Assembly (NCBI GenBank): GCA_902803635.1
Contig: CADCQU010000199.1
Coordinates: 1 to 6,209 of the forward strand
Length of the DNA: 6,209 nt
Source: an uncultured Lachnospiraceae bacterium
GTDB lineage: Bacteria; Bacillota; Clostridia; Lachnospirales; Lachnospiraceae
Direction of reading: 5' to 3'
The first letter of the stretch is position 1; every line of letters starts with the position of its first letter. A model generated the notes under the pieces. It made no database searches and had not been told where the DNA came from. It saw only the letters and a program-made list of their open reading frames with translations. A program made the translations under genes and the position numbers. Below, piece after piece: positions 6,106 through 6,209 of this stretch.

Positions 6106-6209
6106 AGGAGTAGAAGTGAGGGCTTAGGTGATTGCGAAACGACCCAACTAGTGACTGACAGCAAGGAAAAAAGTTAGAAAATTTGTTATTCTGGGATTAA
6201 CAGCCTCGG
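6106..6209. other. Right-end stretch with no recognised feature
   Basis: I see no gene, RNA or hairpin here. A GTG after the AGGAG at about 6105-6109 reaches a stop within four codons. The AAGGAAAAAA near 6163-6172 could be a weak ribosome binding site, but no start codon follows within usable distance. The window ends before any downstream gene can be judged. Confidence 0.4.

Noticed and set aside
1..6209. CRISPR array expected beside the CARF nuclease
   Set aside because: I found no series of regularly spaced repeats of 25-40 bases on either strand.

Overview
This window reads as accessory DNA from a Firmicutes-type bacterium. The four recognisable start sites have strong AGGAGG-like ribosome binding sites at normal spacing, coding GC is moderate to high, and the genes resemble Firmicutes conjugative-element genes. 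A clostridial or Negativicutes (Selenomonas-like) host would fit, but that is a guess from style and not a measurement. All genes I accept lie on the + strand.

Left part (1-2130): a decayed CRISPR-Cas remnant. After an intrinsic terminator (18-62) comes a CARF-HEPN ribonuclease gene of the type III CRISPR accessory class (Csm6/Csx1-like, closest in my reading to the TIGR02710 / Cas02710 group). It starts at 290 and stays in one frame to 1846, but in-frame TGA (677) and TAG (986) codons interrupt it. The CARF signatures and the HEPN R-x6-H motif are otherwise intact. Its 3' end runs directly into an internal piece of a reverse transcriptase (about 1824-2090), of the kind found in group II introns and in RT-Cas1 adaptation proteins. 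The piece lacks both its N-terminus and its catalytic part. No CRISPR array, cas1, cas2 or effector gene is visible. The same 16-nt sequence lies just left of this block (92-107) and just after it (2114-2129), in the same orientation.

Middle part (2130-4400): a conjugation-type module. A candidate promoter (2132-2160) and a purine-rich leader precede an intact ClpP-type serine protease (2354-2941). A 113-nt gap containing a long hairpin (2951-3008) follows, then a complete VirD4/TraG-type coupling ATPase (3055-4344) that has no membrane anchor. A 12-bp hairpin (4359-4390) probably ends this unit. The coupling protein implies an integrative conjugative element or conjugative plasmid, but no relaxase, other type IV secretion gene, integrase or attachment site is present here.

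Right part (4400-6209): a new transcription unit with a perfect TATAAT box (4452-4457) drives a 530-residue protein of unknown function (4513-6105). It carries an embedded XRE/Cro-like helix-turn-helix. The last about 100 bases hold nothing I can identify.

Overall, a broken type III CRISPR signalling nuclease abuts conjugative-element genes. The most notable points are the doubly nonsense-mutated CARF-HEPN gene, the short repeat flanking the remnant, the ClpP-VirD4 pairing with its strong intergenic hairpin, and the uncharacterised HTH protein.
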